Positions 60,173-64,000 of a stretch of 64,000 nucleotides of DNA are shown piece after piece (position 1 is the first letter of the stretch; the number at the start of each line of letters is the position of its first letter). Position numbers and translations under genes: made by a program. The stretch comes from Thermothielavioides terrestris NRRL 8126 (Eukaryota; Ascomycota; Sordariomycetes; Sordariales; Chaetomiaceae), in contig NC_016461.1 of the NCBI RefSeq assembly GCF_000226115.1, positions 1,860,001-1,924,000 on the forward strand. The letters are read 5' to 3'. The notes under the pieces are model-generated. The model did no database searches, had not been told where the DNA came from, and saw only the letters and a program-made list of their open reading frames with translations.

Positions 60173-62215
60173 ATGCTTTCGTTCCTCGCCGCCGCCTGGC
60201 ACTTGTTTTGCGACGTTCTGCAGTTCTGGGGCCACGTCCGTCTCTCCCATTCCTGCCTCCACACCCTCCTCCCCGTGCATCTCCGCACAGTGATGCAGAA
60301 CGCTCGCTAAATACGCTGCAGAAATCCCGGACGTATCTGTTTAGCCCCTCGCCTGTCGAGGTCTGGTCCCGCGCCCTCCGCGAGGCGACCACGTATGAAG
60401 AGTGGAGGGAGGCCGCCGTGAAGCTCGACAGTCTCCTCGGGCTCGACATCTGGCGCAACGATCCCACAAGCTCCGACTACGACTATCGCCTGATTGTTGA
60501 GCGCCTTCGGCTGATCTCGGAGGCACAGAAGGCCGGCGACGTCCACGCCCTGGTCAACGCGCTGCGCACCGGGCTTGTCCGGAACCTGGGCAACATCACT
60601 AGCCCCAAACTGTTCAACTGCTGCTTCTCCGGCACCAAGGTCCTCATCGAAGACTACGTGGCACACTATGTGGACGCGATCGAGGAGCTGGCCGGGCTGC
60701 CTCCGCCGGCGTTCGGGGGGGAGCTGCTCGAGGGAGGCACTTTTCCAACGCCAGAGTACGAGGACGGCGAGATCAGCGGCGTTGACCCTCTCGATGTGAC
60801 AACGATCGTCAGCGACGAGAGACCTCGTGCTCGCCGCCCACGCGAAGGGGGCATGGCGAAGGCCGTCATGTCGGCTCAGCACAAGCTCGATTTCATCCAT
60901 GACACTAGTCAGGCATTCGGGAGAAGCGCGCTTGTGCTCCAGGGCGGAGCCATCTTCGGGCTGTGCCATCTGGGCGTCGTCAAGGCACTGCTGCTTAGGG
61001 GGGTGCTGCCGCGCATCATCGTCGGCACTGCCACCGGGGCGATGATGGCCGCCCTGGTGGGCGTCCACCCGGAGGACGAACTCATCCGCATCCTGAACGA
61101 CGACGGGATCGACGTCTCTGCGTTTGCCAGCAAGGGCAACGACCCCGAAAAGCACAACGAACGAGTCAGGCAGTCGGTGTGGACCCAGTGGGCGACTCTG
61201 CTACGGCGGATACGCCGGTTCAAGAGGGAGGGATACTTTTTGGATGTCAAGGTCTTGGAGGAGTGTGTCAGGGCCAACATCGGCGACCTGACTTTTGAAG
61301 AGGCATATAACCGCAGCAGAAGGGTTCTCAACATCACGGTCGTCACGGCCGGCCAGAGGGGCATCCCGACCCTCTTGAACTATGTGACCGCGCCTAACGT
61401 GGTAAGTTTTTTTGGTCGTATATTTAAACATTACCTGCCTTTGGGTCCCAATAACGAAGAGAGTACCTGGGGTGCTGACATGTTCGCAGCTGGTCTGGAC
61501 TGCCGCCGTGGCTTCCAACGCCTCGTCCTCGACGTTTTACGGACACCGCCAGACCAAGATCCTCTGCAAAGATGCGCATGGAAACATCACCCCGTGGGCG
61601 CCCACCGACACGGACGACTTCCGGCATTGGACGTCGGGGTCGTACACGGACCGCAACGCACCGCTGCAGCGCGTGGCAGGCCTGTTCAACGTCAACCACT
61701 ACATCGTCAGCCAGGCGCGGCCGTACCTCATCCCCTTCCTGCAGAGCGACATGCACGGGCCGTCAGCCATAGGGAGGCGCAACCGGTTGACGGCGGTCAA
61801 GGTGTTCGCGATGCGCATGCTCGGGCTCGAGGTGCGCCACCGGCTGCGCCAGCTCGACCAGCTGCGGCTCCTCCCGCCCTCTATCCGGCGCTTCCTCGTC
61901 GACGAACACCTGCCGGGCCCCAGCATGACGCTGGTGCCGCAGATCTCGCTGCGCGACTTCCCGCGGCTCGTCGAGACGCCGACGCGCGAGACGCTCGCGT
62001 ACTGGACCCTGCGCGGCGAGCGCAGCGTCTGGCCAGCCGTCGCGGCCCTGCGCGTCCGCTGCGCCATCGAGATGGAGCTCGACCGCGCCCTCCAGGCCGT
62101 CCGCCGCCTCAAGGCGTCCGACCTCCGCCGCCGCGCCAGCGAGATGTCGGCGCTGCGCGAACAGCTCGACGCCGAGGCCAACCGCGGGGAGAAGAACAGG
62201 CAGGGGCAGCTCTAG
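60173..62215 (+). CDS. Patatin-domain protein of the Tgl3/4/5-like group, catalytic residues apparently lost
   Basis: Exons 60322-61401 and 61490-62215 are firm; a first exon 60173-60274 with a 47-nt intron is my choice because it supplies an ATG in phase and a hydrophobic start (MLSFLAAAWHLFCDVLQFWG). The total is about 635 residues. The fold is clear: WSRALREATTYEEWREAA, LRTGLVRNLGNI, the oxyanion region LQGGAIFGLCHLGVVKALL near residue 240, then LLNYVTAPNV and LVWTAAVASNAS across intron 2, and LFNVNHYIVSQARPYLIPF. Lipases of this group carry GxSxG and Asp-Gly. Here the first motif reads GTATG (about 268), with Ala where the nucleophile Ser should be. The second reads SGSYTDRN (about 443), with Ser at the Asp position. 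The protein may not be a hydrolase. Relatives in other filamentous fungi may share this, which I cannot check. Confidence 0.85.
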
Positions 62216-64000
62216 AGGAGGCAGTACCGTCACCGCCGCCACTTCTACCAGCAACAGCAGCAGCAGCAGCAGCAGCCGTAGCAGGACGGTTTGGGGCCTG
62301 GCGAGCAGGGATCCGGAGAGCGAAGAGCGAAGAGCGGAAGAGCGAGCAAGCAGCAAGCCTGACGGGTCCCACAGCCGGTTGGCGAAAGGTTGGGCGGGTT
62401 TGGTAGCGAGGGTTTCTTCCGACAGCAGCTTATTTCATTAACCTAGGCTAGGCAGCTCATCTTGGGAGGCAGGCTTGGACATTTCGTCGGTTGGGTCGAC
62501 AGGCTTGGAGTGGGCATCGGCATTTCCGGTTGGCATCAACTAACTAAGCAACGGCCACAGATCAAACGAAAAAAGGGGGTGAGAAAAAAGGGGGTGGGCA
62601 CAGGTGTTTTTGCCAACATTGTTACTTCGGGCTGTTTGCTTGCTGCGCAGCATACTCATGTATGTACGCACGGACGTTCGTTGTCGTTGTTGAAGAGCAG
62701 GCTGTGTGTGTGTTTCTTTGTTGGGGGTGATCCAGGGGGGCTCGATGCAAGAAAGGAAGGCCAAGTTTGAATACCATTACCTCGCAGATTGCGACGCTAG
62801 CGCCTGCAGTGCATCTCCCCCGTCACAGCCTGGCATGTTCATGATCTGATCCCATTCCCGACCCCGTTCGCCTTAGTGAGATGACCAGCTGCATCATCCG
62901 TGCAGTGAGTGTGCTGTACAGCTCGGTATGTCTATATGTATGTTTTGTCTAATGTATGCAAGGGGCTGCCAACAAGCCCTCCACTCGTGTACACTAGTGT
63001 AGTGTATGTATTCCGTACAGGATACACCCTCCCCTGCTGGGCTGGTCCGCTGCCGGGCGGCGAGCGGGTGGCGCTGGCTAACTCGTGAAGTATAATTATC
63101 TGTGACTCATAGTTAACAGTCTCATTCTTACACTACGCAGGACGGAGTACATACATCAGGGAGGTAGGCGCCCTGGCACGCGTGTCAATGGTCCGGCCTG
63201 GGGCGTGGAGCCGCATTTTCCTAAGGCTGGCCGGGGGGGGGGGGGAGACGGGCCGCCGCTTTCTCACACGTGTATACTACACACTGACACGGGAAATTTG
63301 TCTGGGGGGTCGCTCCAGATCAAGTAACTCCACTGATCTGCACTGCGTAGTATAGTTTAGTTTAACGTTCGTGCGGTGGAGTGGCGTCCGGCTCTTAGGT
63401 GGCGCCCGCCGTTTGGCGCCCGGAGATACCGGAGACGTGAGGTGCTTCCATGCTTTGCCCTTGCCTAAGCGCCAGCCACTCCGCCAGGGATCTTTAGGTG
63501 ACTTGCAATGGATTGCAACACAGAATTGGTCAACAAACAGCGAGAGTAACTACTGCGTTAAGGTAAAGGTGCAGCGCCGAACATGTCACAGAGGAGGTCA
63601 GATGGAATAGGGCTTGGGGCTGTGCAAGGGCTCAATTATCAATGATCATCACCGCCGGTCCGCCAGCATTGACGACGAGGCTCTCGATCGGCGCTCGTCA
63701 GGCCCGAAGGAGCGCCGTACACATGGCCAGCAGTAGTGTACAGGGATCTGAAAACGTCAATCTCCACTTCCGGGAGCGTGTGACGGATCAGGCTCGGCTG
63801 GGACGGCTCGGAAGGGTGGACGTTAAAGAGGTCCCGCCAAGACTAATTTCGGCCAATTGTCGGCAATGTTTTTACAACGTTTTTACGCAACCCCGATCGC
63901 CAAGGCGTTTGCACTATCGCCAAGTCGTTCAAGCAGTTAGTTCGCCAAGGGTACAGAGGGCGGCGCTAGCCCCCCGCTAGTTAGGATTTAGGTTAAGGTT
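62216..64000. other. Gene-free right end
   Basis: About 1.8 kb with no gene that I can support. It contains a GTATTCCGTAC element (63008-63018), a GACGGAGTAC (63141-63150), a poly-G run of about 15 (63231-63245), a perfect ACACTAGTGT palindrome (62991-63000), and a 9-bp inverted repeat ACTACGCAG/CTGCGTAGT (63132-63140 and 63343-63351). The last 300 bases are of changed base composition, but with no interpretable content. Confidence 0.5.

Noticed and set aside
60019..60321. Upstream in-frame extension of the patatin gene
   Set aside because: It has no ATG and reads as low-complexity Pro/Ser/Arg; a short first exon at 60173-60274 with a small intron fits better.
1..64000. tRNA, rRNA, CRISPR or transposon genes
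   Set aside because: I looked for B-box-like GTTCGA contexts, spaced identical repeats, and transposase or reverse-transcriptase motifs and found none that hold up.

Overview
The window is a piece of a filamentous ascomycete nuclear genome. The call rests on many short introns with GT...AG ends and CTAAC/CTGAC-type branch sites, roughly one gene per 3 kb, GC-rich coding exons, and proteins that read as Pezizomycotina orthologues. These include a DUF2406 protein, a GPI-anchored CRH transglycosidase, a SWIRM/amine-oxidase/HMG LSD1, a CYP52-like P450 and Q-rich Nab2 and Med14. It looks most like a Sordariomycete, possibly Chaetomiaceae; that placement is an impression, not a test. I found no CRISPR array, rRNA, tRNA, transposon open reading frame or biosynthetic cluster.

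Layout. 1-10 kb: a UBE2W-like ubiquitin-conjugating enzyme, the HOPS/CORVET subunit Vps33 and an LSD1-type histone demethylase, all on +. 10-16 kb: mitochondrial ATP synthase gamma (-) and DNA topoisomerase I (+), divergent. 16-24 kb: a CRH cell-wall transglycosidase (-), a 2.4-kb gene-poor stretch with a 17-unit minisatellite, then two unrecognised multi-exon membrane-protein genes in divergent orientation. 24-33 kb: an aromatic aminotransferase (+), a CYP52-like P450 (-) and a secreted GH20 hexosaminidase (-). 34-44 kb: Nab2 (+), protoporphyrinogen oxidase Hem14 (+) and Mediator subunit Med14 (-). 45-51 kb: glucose-6-phosphate dehydrogenase (-) and ribosomal protein eL33 (+). 52-62 kb: a DUF2406 protein (+), the V-ATPase assembly factor Vma21 (-), a Fun30-type SNF2 remodeler (+) and a patatin-domain protein that appears to lack both catalytic residues (+). 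The final 1.8 kb is gene-free.

Most genes are unrelated housekeeping genes, as is normal for fungal chromosomes. Loose themes are chromatin and transcription (LSD1, Top1, Fun30, Med14), vacuole and ER (Vps33, Vma21), mitochondrial energy and heme (ATP3, Hem14) and cell-wall turnover (CRH, GH20). There is no obvious operon-like or secondary-metabolite logic.

Exon boundaries were derived by hand by matching reading phase across GT/AG sites. In the multi-exon models every junction keeps the frame. No search or alignment was run, so family names rest on motif recognition. The most interesting items are the patatin pseudoenzyme candidate, the divergent pair of unknown membrane proteins, microexons of 21 and 10 nt, frame-preserving stop-free introns in two genes, and a recurring GTACGGAGTAC-type intergenic motif.
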